NCBI GenBank assembly: GCA_944384195.1
Contig: CALWSK010000004.1
Coordinates: forward strand, 98,918 to 162,917
Direction of reading: 5' to 3'
Length of the DNA stretch: 64,000 nt
DNA from: an uncultured Clostridia bacterium
GTDB taxonomy: Bacteria; Bacillota; Clostridia; Lachnospirales; CAG-274
The translations under genes were made by a program, and so were the position numbers. The stretch's first letter is position 1, and every line of letters begins with the position of its first letter. Positions 27,276-36,695 of the stretch are shown here, in pieces. A model generated the notes under the pieces. That model was not told where the DNA came from and ran no database searches. It was given only the letters and a program-made list of their open reading frames with translations.

Positions 27276-28641
27276 TCTTGATATTTTAAAGATGGCTTTA
27301 AAAAATCTAGCTAAGAGAAAACTTAGGACTGCTCTTACTATATTAAGTGTTGTTATTGGTTCTAGTTCTATAATTATAATGGTATCTCTTGGAGTTGCTC
27401 TTAACGATAGTTTTGAAAAGCAAATAAAAAATATGAAAAATATAACTAATATAGAGTTAAATGCTACATATGGGGCTAAAACAGGGATAACAACAGATGT
27501 AATGAATAAAATAAGAGCTTTAGAAGGTGTAGAGGATGTAACTCCGGTTTTAAAATCAGAATTTAGAGTTATTGCTGATAGTAAATATGTAGGAACTATA
27601 AGTTTTGTTGGGTTAAATGCTAATTCTTTTGAAACTTTTGGATATAAGGCTATAGAAGGTAGGACATTAACAGATGAAGATAAGGGTTCTTATAATGCAA
27701 TTGCAAACCCTCTAGTTGCTTATAGTTTTGATAAAAAGGGTAAGGCAGAGACTTATATAAAATGGATATATTCTGAAGAAGATGTAAAACCAGATATGAT
27801 AAAAGTAGATATTTTAAATAATACATTAAAGATAACATCTGATGCAGAATATGGAGCTAAAAAGTCTTCTGTAGATAGTGCAATTCCTAAAAATAATGCA
27901 AAGCAAAAGACATATAAAATAAATATTGTAGGCATAGTAGAAAAACTGGACACTTATGGAGAAAATTCTATACTTATGTCTATAGATACTCTGGAAAAAA
28001 TAAAAAAAGATATAAAAAAAATACAAGGTATATCAAATCAGAGCTCTAGTGATAATCAGACAAAAACAGGTTATGAAAAAGTTCTTATAAAATGTAATAG
28101 CTTAGATATTGTAGATAAAGTCATAAGCCAAATAAAAGAAATAGGAGAATTTCAGGTGTTTTCTCAAGCAGAATATATAAATTCTTCTAGAAAGATAAAT
28201 ATGAGTATACAAGTATTGCTTGGAGCTATAGGTAGTATATCATTATTTATAGCAGCAATAGGTATAGCTAATACTATGATAATGGCTATATATGAAAGGA
28301 CTAGAGAAATAGGGATAATGAAAGTTATAGGAGCTAAAGTTTCTGATATTAAAAAGTTATTTTTGGTAGAAGCTATTTTAATAGGATTTTTAGGAGGAGG
28401 CCTTGGGCTTATCTTTAGTTATAGTGTATCTATTATACTTAATAAATTTGCTCCTTTATTTATGGGAGGGCTTGGTATTTCAGGTGGAGACCCTACAGAA
28501 GCTATAAAGGTTTCTTCTATACCATTTAGCCTTGCTATATCTGCATTACTTTTTTCTAGCTTTATAGGATTGATGGCTGGATATTTTCCGGCTAAAAGAG
28601 CAGTAAAGATAGAAGCTTTAAAAGCTATAAAATCAGAATAA
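27268..28641 (+). CDS. MacB/FtsX-type ABC transporter permease
   Basis: About 457 aa from the ATG at 27268, 10 bp after AAAGGAG; an in-frame TTG at 27259 is too close to that site. The layout is one N-terminal helix (LTILSVVIGSSSIIIMVSLGVAL), a large extracytoplasmic MacB-like domain (~50-300) and three C-terminal helices with the FtsX signature AAIGIANTMIMAIYERTREIG and IGAKVSDIKKLFLVEA. It overlaps the CARDB gene by 8 bp. It forms the membrane part of the exporter with the ATPase at 24473. Confidence 0.92.
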   Translation: MTNLDILKMALKNLAKRKLRTALTILSVVIGSSSIIIMVSLGVALNDSFEKQIKNMKNITNIELNATYGAKTGITTDVMNKIRALEGVEDVTPVLKSEFRVIADSKYVGTISFVGLNANSFETFGYKAIEGRTLTDEDKGSYNAIANPLVAYSFDKKGKAETYIKWIYSEEDVKPDMIKVDILNNTLKITSDAEYGAKKSSVDSAIPKNNAKQKTYKINIVGIVEKLDTYGENSILMSIDTLEKIKKDIKKIQGISNQSSSDNQTKTGYEKVLIKCNSLDIVDKVISQIKEIGEFQVFSQAEYINSSRKINMSIQVLLGAIGSISLFIAAIGIANTMIMAIYERTREIGIMKVIGAKVSDIKKLFLVEAILIGFLGGGLGLIFSYSVSIILNKFAPLFMGGLGISGGDPTEAIKVSSIPFSLAISALLFSSFIGLMAGYFPAKRAVKIEALKAIKSE

Positions 28642-28648
28642 AAAATAC

Positions 28649-28677
28649 TTGAAATTTAAAAAATAATTTGGTATAAT
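28649..28677 (+). promoter_or_regulatory. Promoter of the serS T-box transcript
   Basis: TTGAAA (28649-28654), 17 bp and TATAAT (28672-28677) with an extended TGG upstream. It begins just after the permease stop and drives the T-box leader. Confidence 0.8.
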
Positions 28678-28689
28678 AAAGTAAATATA

Positions 28690-28923
28690 TCGGCGTTTAT
28701 ACTTTTTGTATATAGATGAAAGATAATCTAGGTAGCAATCTTTAAGAGAGTTAATGGTTGGTGTGAATTAATATTTTGTCCTAGAGTTCCACTTTCAGAG
28801 CTTATGGCGAATTAAGTCATAAGGGTAAGCCCTTTATAGCTAAAAGAGTGGCTATTTTTATAGCAATTTGGGTGGCAACACGGGTTTTAGCTCGTCCCTT
28901 TTTATAGGGGCGGGCTTTTTTTA
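28690..28923 (+). promoter_or_regulatory. T-box leader (serine, specifier UCC) upstream of serS
   Basis: The leader carries the diagnostic T-box sequence GGGTGGCAACACGGG (28869-28884) and a terminator hairpin GCTCGTCCC/GGGGCGGGC (28890-28915) with a T-run. Stem I is closed by GAAAG and CTTTC, and the specifier position reads TCC followed by A (TTCCACTTTC), a serine codon. The T-box bulge TGGC predicts a G discriminator, which is what the tRNA-Ser in this window has. Uncharged tRNA-Ser should stabilise the antiterminator and permit serS transcription. The exact 5' boundary is approximate. Confidence 0.93.
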
Positions 28924-29052
28924 TTATCATTAATATATAAAATTTTTTATGTTAAAATTTATAAAATAGCTTATAGTTTAAATTTTAAATAAGAAAAATT
29001 GGTTGTTTTAATATTTTTTATACTGTATAAACTAGATATAAATAAATAATAA

Positions 29053-30333
<1,281 letters not shown>

Positions 30334-30339
30334 TCTTTT

Positions 30340-30377
30340 ATAGGCTTTATCTTTTGATAAGGCCTATTTAATTTTTT
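30340..30377 (+). terminator. Intrinsic terminator after serS
   Basis: TAGGCTTTATC pairs with GATAAGGCCTA (one wobble) around TTTT and is followed by a T-run. Confidence 0.88.
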
Positions 30378-30419
30378 TATGAATATTTATTTTTGAACAT
30401 AAAATATTTAAAAAATTAA

Positions 30420-30467
30420 TTATCCACAATAGATATATATTTTTTTATATTTTATAAATTATCCACA
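30420..30467 (+). promoter_or_regulatory. Two perfect DnaA boxes in tandem
   Basis: TTATCCACA occurs at 30420-30428 and again at 30459-30467 in the same orientation, 39 bp apart. Each is followed by ATAxATATATAT, so a stretch of about 20 bp is duplicated. The segment between and after them is almost pure A/T. It lies upstream of the YkvI gene at 30532. The match to the DnaA consensus is exact; a biological role in regulation or DnaA titration is inference. Confidence 0.7.
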
Positions 30468-30531
30468 ATAAATATATATATATAAATATTAAAGCATATA
30501 TTTATTTATAATATTTTAGGTGGAGGAGTTT

Positions 30532-31533
30532 ATGACAAAAAAATATATATTAAAAATAGCTTTTATTTATACTGCTACGATACTTGGAGCTGGATTTGCA
30601 TCTGGTAAAGAACTAATAAATTTTTTTGGATTTTATGATAAGGGATATTTAGGGTTTTTTATTTCTTGTATTTTTATGGTACTTATAGGCTCTTGTACTT
30701 TAAATACAATATATAAATCTAAGGCAAAAACATATGAACAATTTATGAAAGAAAATTTTCTATATTTAGGTAAGCCTTTAGCTTATTTTAATTTAAGCTT
30801 TATATTTGTTATATTTTCTAGTATGTTAGCTGGAGGTTCTGAAGCTTTATCAAGTCTTTTAAACTTAAATTATCTGATTTGTCTTATTATTTTTTCTTTT
30901 ATTATATTTATATTTTTAAATTTAAATAAAAATATTATTTTAAATATAAATGCTCTATTATGTCCTATATTAATATTAGGAAGTTTTTTAGTGGGGTTAT
31001 ATCTTACATTTTATACCAAATCTGTTTTTAATAATAGTATTAAGATGATTTCATATCCTGTAATATATGCATCTTATAATACTATAACAACAATATCTAT
31101 TTTATTTGCGCTTAAAAAATTTATATTAAATAAGAAAGTAGTTATATATTCTGGTGTTTTAGGTGGATTTTTTATTTTTCTTATAGGAATATTTTTATTA
31201 CTTCCGCTTATAAACAATTATAATATTTTAAAAAATATAGCCTTGCCTATACTATATATGTTAGATGATAAATTTATTTTAAGATTTTTATATAGTTTTG
31301 TCATATTATTAGCTATATTTACAACTGCTATATCAAATGGATTTGCTCTTTGTGATAATCTTAATATTGACAAAATATTATTAAAAGCTTTTCTTGTATT
31401 TTTAGGAGCTATGTTTTCTCTTTGTAGTTTTTCAAAGATAGTGGCTATAATATATCCTATATTTGGAATAATAGGAATATTTGAAATATTAGTTATTATA
31501 ATATCTTGTTTTATAAAAATAAAAAATACATAA
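30532..31533 (+). CDS. YkvI family membrane transporter-like protein
   Basis: A 333-aa protein with 9-10 hydrophobic helices. The N-terminal phrase ATILGAGFASGKELINFFGFY is the conserved opening of the YkvI family, a distant relative of amino-acid/sodium symporters in the LeuT-like fold. The substrate is unknown. The ATG at 30532 follows GGTGGAGGAG by 4-5 bp; an in-frame GTG inside that site is not used as the start. Tandem DnaA boxes lie in its upstream region. Confidence 0.82.
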   Translation: MTKKYILKIAFIYTATILGAGFASGKELINFFGFYDKGYLGFFISCIFMVLIGSCTLNTIYKSKAKTYEQFMKENFLYLGKPLAYFNLSFIFVIFSSMLAGGSEALSSLLNLNYLICLIIFSFIIFIFLNLNKNIILNINALLCPILILGSFLVGLYLTFYTKSVFNNSIKMISYPVIYASYNTITTISILFALKKFILNKKVVIYSGVLGGFFIFLIGIFLLLPLINNYNILKNIALPILYMLDDKFILRFLYSFVILLAIFTTAISNGFALCDNLNIDKILLKAFLVFLGAMFSLCSFSKIVAIIYPIFGIIGIFEILVIIISCFIKIKNT

Positions 31534-31589
31534 TATCTTGTAAATATTATATTAAAGGGATAAGATATATTAAGAGGGAGGTGTTTTTT

Positions 31590-32045
31590 TTGAATATCAT
31601 AGAAAATGTCCAAAATAAGATAATAAATTTAAATAACCTTTTAGATAGAAAAATAGAACTTTTAAGTAATATTTTAGCTATAAGTAAAAATCAAGAAATT
31701 ATATTTAGATATAAACAAGAAGAGGTTAGCTCATTTTTAGAATATTCTATAAAAGAAAAGCAAAAAATAATAGATGAGCTTATAAATATAGATGATTTGT
31801 TTTTAAATATATTTGAAAGTTTTTCTGGGGAATTAAATCAAAATAAAAATATATTTAGTACTGAAATAAATACATTAAAATCTAAAATAGAAACTATAAA
31901 TAATTTAGATTTAAAAATTAGAGCAGAAGAAACAAAAAATAGACAAATTTCTTTAAATTCTAAAAATTATAGTTTTAAGGATATGCCAAAAGCTAAACAA
32001 GATTTGATAAATAGATATAGTCAAAATAGTAAAAGCGTACAATAA
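31590..32045 (+). CDS. Coiled-coil protein, possibly FlgN/FliT-like flagellar chaperone
   Basis: About 151 aa from a TTG start at 31590 preceded by GGGAGGTG; a longer reading frame upstream lacks a ribosome site and translates into the intergenic region. The protein is almost entirely alpha-helical and charged (LDRKIELLSNILAISKNQE, YKQEEVSSFLEYSIKEKQKIIDEL). It ends in a polar tail with DMPKAKQDLINRYSQ. Size and helical profile resemble FlgN/FliT chaperones, which bind flagellar hook or cap proteins. No flagellar genes are adjacent here, so the assignment is tentative. Confidence 0.5.
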   Translation: MNIIENVQNKIINLNNLLDRKIELLSNILAISKNQEIIFRYKQEEVSSFLEYSIKEKQKIIDELINIDDLFLNIFESFSGELNQNKNIFSTEINTLKSKIETINNLDLKIRAEETKNRQISLNSKNYSFKDMPKAKQDLINRYSQNSKSVQ

Positions 32046-32062
32046 GTATGTACGCTTTTATT
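32031..32062. terminator. Terminator between convergent genes at 32045/32083
   Basis: AAAAGCGTAC and GTACGCTTTT form a perfect 10-bp stem around a 9-nt loop, with T-rich flanks on both strands. The left arm includes the last codons of the FlgN/FliT-like gene. Confidence 0.85.
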
Positions 32063-32082
32063 TAATATAATTAATATATGAA

Positions 32083-33489
32083 TTAATTTTTAGTTTTATT
32101 TTTTCTTCGTTGTATATCTCCCCATTTTAATTTATGTTTATTATATCCAAAAAATGCTGTACATCTTATAAAATCTACAACTAATCTAAAAAATACATTT
32201 TCCATTGTACATACAAAACAAACTTTAAGAAAATCTGATTTTTTTATTCTTAAATTTTGTGTATAAATACGTTGATAGAAAGCTGTTGTTGTAAGTACAG
32301 AACCATATATTGAATATAAAAAATAAAATGAAATTGTAAAAGGAATATTTAAAACTCCAAGATATGTAGCCATAATAAGACTAATCCAGCCAAAAACTTG
32401 AATAAAAGGAGAAAATAGTTCATAGAGCATAAAATAAAGGTAAGATAAAGAACCAATAACTCCATAATGTCTATTTAAAAACATATATTTATATTTTGAT
32501 AAACATTGAAATAACCCAAGGTGCCATCTACGTCTTTGTTTTCTAAAATCTCTTATAGTATCTGGAACTTGAGACCAACATATTGCATTTGGTACATATC
32601 GTATCTCATAAGGTATTTTACTTGATAAGCAATAAGAGTGTAATTTAAGGACAAGGTCCATATCTTCTCCTAGCGTATCTAAGGTATATCCACCTACTGA
32701 TACAACTACATCTTTTTTAAATAGTCCTAATGCTCCAGATATTATAAGATTTCCTCTAAATTGATCCATAAAAATACGAGATGCTAAAAATGTTCTGTCA
32801 TATTCTACAACTTGCATACTAACTATAAAATTCCAAGGAATCTGATAATCAGTAACTTCTCCATTTTCGATTGTAACACATTGCGATACACTAATAAGTC
32901 CACCTACAGCAATAACCTTATCATCTTCCATAGCAGGTTGGACTATACGTTCTAGAGTATCTTTTTGTAACATTGAATCGGCATCAATACATAGAAAATA
33001 TGGATATTGAGACGCATTAATTCCCATATTAAGAGCATCACCTTTTCCTCCATTTTGTTTAATTATTAAAGTAAGAGGTATTTTTGTATTTAAAGCTTCA
33101 TAAATAGATATATGTTCTTTACAAGGAACTATTTTTCTTATGGGTCTATCTACTTTTTGCATATTAAAAGCTTCTATTAGATTTTTAGAAGTATTGTCTT
33201 TAGAACCGTCATCTATAACAATAATTTCATAAAGGCGATAATCTAAATTTAATAAAGATTTTATACTATCTACAACTGTAATTTCTTCATTGTATGCTGG
33301 AACAAGAACAGATACTGGAAAATAATATGGATGTTTTATTTCATTTTTTATTTGTCTCATTTGGTCTTTATTGTACAAATTCCAAGCACCACTTATTACA
33401 GAAAAGAGTAAGTATGAAGAATACACTAATAAGTAGATAAGAAAAAAATTACTTATTATATCAAGGAACTTTAATGCAAACTCACGCAT
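32083..33489 (-). CDS. Processive GT2 glycosyltransferase (hyaluronan/cellulose-synthase-like)
   Basis: About 468 aa from the ATG at 33489, preceded by AAAGGAGG; an earlier in-frame start lies inside the upstream gene. One N-terminal helix precedes a GT2 domain with VSVLVPAYNEE, EIIVIDDGSKDNT, KGDALNMGI, CIDADS, GEDMDLV and the QRRRW motif of processive enzymes. Two or three C-terminal helices follow. Such proteins polymerise and extrude a glycan through the membrane. It is the last gene of the seven-gene operon and overlaps the HEAT-repeat gene by 8 bp. No PilZ domain is visible. The product sugar is unknown. Confidence 0.88.
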   Translation of the reverse strand: MREFALKFLDIISNFFLIYLLVYSSYLLFSVISGAWNLYNKDQMRQIKNEIKHPYYFPVSVLVPAYNEEITVVDSIKSLLNLDYRLYEIIVIDDGSKDNTSKNLIEAFNMQKVDRPIRKIVPCKEHISIYEALNTKIPLTLIIKQNGGKGDALNMGINASQYPYFLCIDADSMLQKDTLERIVQPAMEDDKVIAVGGLISVSQCVTIENGEVTDYQIPWNFIVSMQVVEYDRTFLASRIFMDQFRGNLIISGALGLFKKDVVVSVGGYTLDTLGEDMDLVLKLHSYCLSSKIPYEIRYVPNAICWSQVPDTIRDFRKQRRRWHLGLFQCLSKYKYMFLNRHYGVIGSLSYLYFMLYELFSPFIQVFGWISLIMATYLGVLNIPFTISFYFLYSIYGSVLTTTAFYQRIYTQNLRIKKSDFLKVCFVCTMENVFFRLVVDFIRCTAFFGYNKHKLKWGDIQRRKNKTKN

Positions 33490-34567
33490 ATTTAAAGCCT
33501 CCTTTAGCATTTTGTTCCTCAAGCATATATGTATAGATTTCTCTTGCATATCTATCAGATAACTTTTCTAAAAGTGTTTGGTTATGTCCAGATGCTACAA
33601 GAGCAGATGCCGAGTTACGTCTTATATACCAGTTTCTACTATGTAAGCCTTTTATTAATATACGACTAGTTTCTTCGTCTTTATGATGAGCAAGAACGGT
33701 TGTAGCTACTATAGCTAAGTTGTCATTTTTTTCAACACAACTATGTAAAAAAGGGAGAAGATATTCATAAGGATATTTATTAAAATATCTCATCATTGCA
33801 AAACAAGCTTCTTCACCCCACTTGCCACTTTCTAATGCCTTAGCAAATTTATCTTGAAAGTTACTAGAAGATAGGCTTATCATTTGTATAACAGCCACTT
33901 GATAGTTTTCTTCCCAGTTATAACAAGCTTGCCAAAGTCGATTTGCTAGAGCCTCTTTATCACCAGTAAAAGTTGCAAGTCCATCTGATAATAGACGAGA
34001 TGGATGGTATATTCTATCTTGATTCATAACGGCGTATGCTTGCTCTATAGCAGATTCATTACCTAATACATATAATGCTTTTAGTACATTTTCTCGGCAG
34101 TATATAGTAGAATTTGGTAAATATGTAAGAAGAATTGATGCAAGCATATTATGTTTATTTTCGCTAATAGGACAATATTCTGATATTATATATGAAAAAA
34201 ATGCTCTTTCCATTGGAGCTCTATGAGAATAATAAAAAGCTAAAGAATTTATTTCTGCAGATATTTGCGATAAATAAATCTTAAAATTTTCTTCTTTTAT
34301 TATTTCTTCTAGACAAGAATTATAGACTATAAGATTTTCAATTTTTTTTAATTTTTTTTGTATTTGTTTTTTATGGTCTTCTTTTATATTTTTACCTTTT
34401 TCTATTAATAAAATTTGTTTTTTTATATCTTCTATCCATATTTTCTTTTTTTTATTTCTTATATAAATTCTATATTTAGAAAACACAATATATCCAAAGT
34501 TGAATAAAAGTAAAGATAAACAAATAAATAAGTATAAATATATAAGAAGATTAACATATACTTTCAT
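33482..34567 (-). CDS. Membrane-anchored HEAT-repeat protein
   Basis: About 361 aa from the ATG at 34567, 6 bp after AAAGGAG. One helix spans residues ~6-28, followed by a very basic stretch (IRNKKKKIW) and a charged helix. From about residue 110 to the end runs a series of helical pairs with HEAT-like phrasing such as ENVLKALYVLGNESAIEQAY, NLAIVATTVLAHHKDEETS and WYIRRNSASALVASG. HEAT proteins are scaffolds. The 8-bp overlap with the GT2 gene suggests the two products work together, perhaps as synthase plus assembly platform (inference). Confidence 0.75.
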   Translation of the reverse strand: MKVYVNLLIYLYLFICLSLLLFNFGYIVFSKYRIYIRNKKKKIWIEDIKKQILLIEKGKNIKEDHKKQIQKKLKKIENLIVYNSCLEEIIKEENFKIYLSQISAEINSLAFYYSHRAPMERAFFSYIISEYCPISENKHNMLASILLTYLPNSTIYCRENVLKALYVLGNESAIEQAYAVMNQDRIYHPSRLLSDGLATFTGDKEALANRLWQACYNWEENYQVAVIQMISLSSSNFQDKFAKALESGKWGEEACFAMMRYFNKYPYEYLLPFLHSCVEKNDNLAIVATTVLAHHKDEETSRILIKGLHSRNWYIRRNSASALVASGHNQTLLEKLSDRYAREIYTYMLEEQNAKGGFKYA

Positions 34568-34569
34568 AT

Positions 34570-36681
34570 TTACTCCTTTCCCCATTCTTCTTGTAGAATA
34601 TAGTAAGAATGTTTTAAACGTTCGTGATAATCTAAATGTTCACCTACTATATCTAATTTAGCTGGATACATATCTTCTACTTTGTTGCTATTAGTAAAAC
34701 CAATCCATATTTTGTTAATATGATGAGATTTTACACCATAATTTTTATAATAATTACTATGAATATAATTCATAGAAGGATCTGAAAAATTAAGTAATTG
34801 CCATAAAATTCGTACTTCTATACCGTCAGTTCCATAGCAAAAGTCTGATAAAGAATTATAATATTGACTATTTGGGTTTCCATTACCATATATAAGATTT
34901 CCAGTAAAAAATTTAGTAAGAGGGTATGGACGATTTGTAAGAGGTAAAGACAATTGCTCTTCTGTTAAAAGAGTAGATGATTTAATAGCCATATAAGAAG
35001 TATTAAATATTCCGCTATTATTGCTTGGTAAAACTACAAAAGAATCTCTTCCGCTTATTTCTTGTCCAAAATTCATAAGAACACTATTGTAGTATTCGTG
35101 GACTTTTATTTTGCTATTTTCTTTACCATCTAGGCATAATAAAAAGTCAGATGCTCTAGGAAAAGTTAAAAAATCTTCTTTAGAGCTAAAGCTTCCACTT
35201 TCTTCAGTTGTATCTATAGGTATGTACCATTTTTTATTTGGAGCATCTTTGGCCTTTATCAATAGATATAATGCTTCATTGTCTGTTTTTACAGAAATGC
35301 TAGTCCCATCTTTTTCTATTATTATATCTTCACTACTCCATTCTGAAAAATCTCCATCTATTGTACATACATGTTTTTCTTTACCAGAATCAAAAGCTAA
35401 AAATCCATTATTTTGTCCACTAGATAATAAATCGTGCCAATAAGGATTTCGTGTTAGTTCAGTGGAAAATGCAGTATTCCAATTTCTTTTTTCCCATACA
35501 TCTTGCCAAGTAGCAAGGAAACACCCAGACCAATTATTAGCTTTTAGTTGATTATATATATTTAAGATTTCTTTTCCTTGTTGAGTTTCGTTTAGTAAAA
35601 TTTGATTATCATTTAAAACACCTCTTGCAGAAGATATACCATAGCAAGCTACTAGAGGTATGGTGTGATATTTAGATAATAATTCAATATAACCGTCATA
35701 AGCTGAGGAAGTATTTATATTATCGCTAATATTTATCTGGCTAGGGCTTAGGTATTGACTAAAATTTTTGCAAAAGTTAAATAGTTGATACGCAGCATAA
35801 TAGCCACTTTTAAGATTAGTTGTTGGTTTTAAATGTTCTGGATTTAAGTAGGCATATTTTCCAAGTTGTTTGGCATAAGGGTCCTCATATTTTAAAAAGT
35901 CATATTCTGGACTATTTATGAATCCTATAGTTCTTTGGGATGAATATTTTTCTGTTTCATATGTTATGATAGAATCTAAAACTTTATCTAGCATAGCTTC
36001 AAATACTGTAGCATCTTGCGTCGTTTCGAAATATTTACCTTTATAGTAATTAGTATATTTTGTAGAATTATCTGTATATGCTATTGTATCTTTTGACCAG
36101 TCGTTACCAACTAAATATCCTATTACCCAAGGTGATATATCTTTAGAATAAAAATTATTATTTCCAGCTGTTGTAGAAAAAATATCTTTACGTCCGTGAA
36201 CAATATCAACTACTGTATGTCCATCTTGTAACATACTATTAAAAAAATCTGGAGCATAGGCATCATTTCCACCATAATTAGCTTTATCAGAAACCATTAT
36301 ACCTTGCATTAAATATAGAGGGTGTTTTTCTGTTGTATTATATTCATAAAAAGCATTATAAAAATCATCGTCCATAACGGTATATACCTTTATAGCATTA
36401 GCACCCATATCTGATATTTGTTTAAACCATCTAAGATAGTCGGACTTTTTTGGAGCAAATCTAGATGCTGGTTTTCCTGGAAGACTAGAAGATACATCTA
36501 CGCCTTTTATATTGATTATTTTATTATCTTTATTATAAAATTCCTTATTTTTAGTATAAAAATCTACACGGATTTCTTTATTTTCTATAAAATTAATGTA
36601 AAATCCTTTAAAGTAAACTATATACCAAATTCCGAAAAAAGCAATTAGAATAAATGCAATAAAAAATAAAAATTTTTTCAA
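34570..36681 (-). CDS. Membrane-anchored glycosidase-like TIM-barrel protein with C-terminal DOMON/CBM9-like domain
   Basis: A 703-aa protein with an N-terminal helix (about 4-24). The segment INIKGVDVSSSLPGKPASRFA then YLRWFKQISDMGANAIKVYTVMDDDFYNAFYEYN resembles the first strands of GH2/GH5/GH72-type barrels. Later TIPLVACYGISSARGV and CFLATWQDVWEKRNWNT look like substrate-cleft strands. From ~435 a domain opens with CTIDGDFSEWSSEDIIIEKDG, typical of CBM9/DOMON-like sugar-binding modules. I could not fix the catalytic acids. It faces outside and may trim, transfer or bind the glycan made by the operon's GT2. Confidence 0.7.
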   Translation of the reverse strand: MKKFLFFIAFILIAFFGIWYIVYFKGFYINFIENKEIRVDFYTKNKEFYNKDNKIINIKGVDVSSSLPGKPASRFAPKKSDYLRWFKQISDMGANAIKVYTVMDDDFYNAFYEYNTTEKHPLYLMQGIMVSDKANYGGNDAYAPDFFNSMLQDGHTVVDIVHGRKDIFSTTAGNNNFYSKDISPWVIGYLVGNDWSKDTIAYTDNSTKYTNYYKGKYFETTQDATVFEAMLDKVLDSIITYETEKYSSQRTIGFINSPEYDFLKYEDPYAKQLGKYAYLNPEHLKPTTNLKSGYYAAYQLFNFCKNFSQYLSPSQINISDNINTSSAYDGYIELLSKYHTIPLVACYGISSARGVLNDNQILLNETQQGKEILNIYNQLKANNWSGCFLATWQDVWEKRNWNTAFSTELTRNPYWHDLLSSGQNNGFLAFDSGKEKHVCTIDGDFSEWSSEDIIIEKDGTSISVKTDNEALYLLIKAKDAPNKKWYIPIDTTEESGSFSSKEDFLTFPRASDFLLCLDGKENSKIKVHEYYNSVLMNFGQEISGRDSFVVLPSNNSGIFNTSYMAIKSSTLLTEEQLSLPLTNRPYPLTKFFTGNLIYGNGNPNSQYYNSLSDFCYGTDGIEVRILWQLLNFSDPSMNYIHSNYYKNYGVKSHHINKIWIGFTNSNKVEDMYPAKLDIVGEHLDYHERLKHSYYILQEEWGKE

Positions 36682-36695
36682 AAATATCCCTCCAT

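Noticed and set aside
30334..30531. DnaA boxes as the replication origin
   Set aside because: Only two boxes and no dnaA, dnaN, gyrB or recF nearby; kept as a regulatory observation only.
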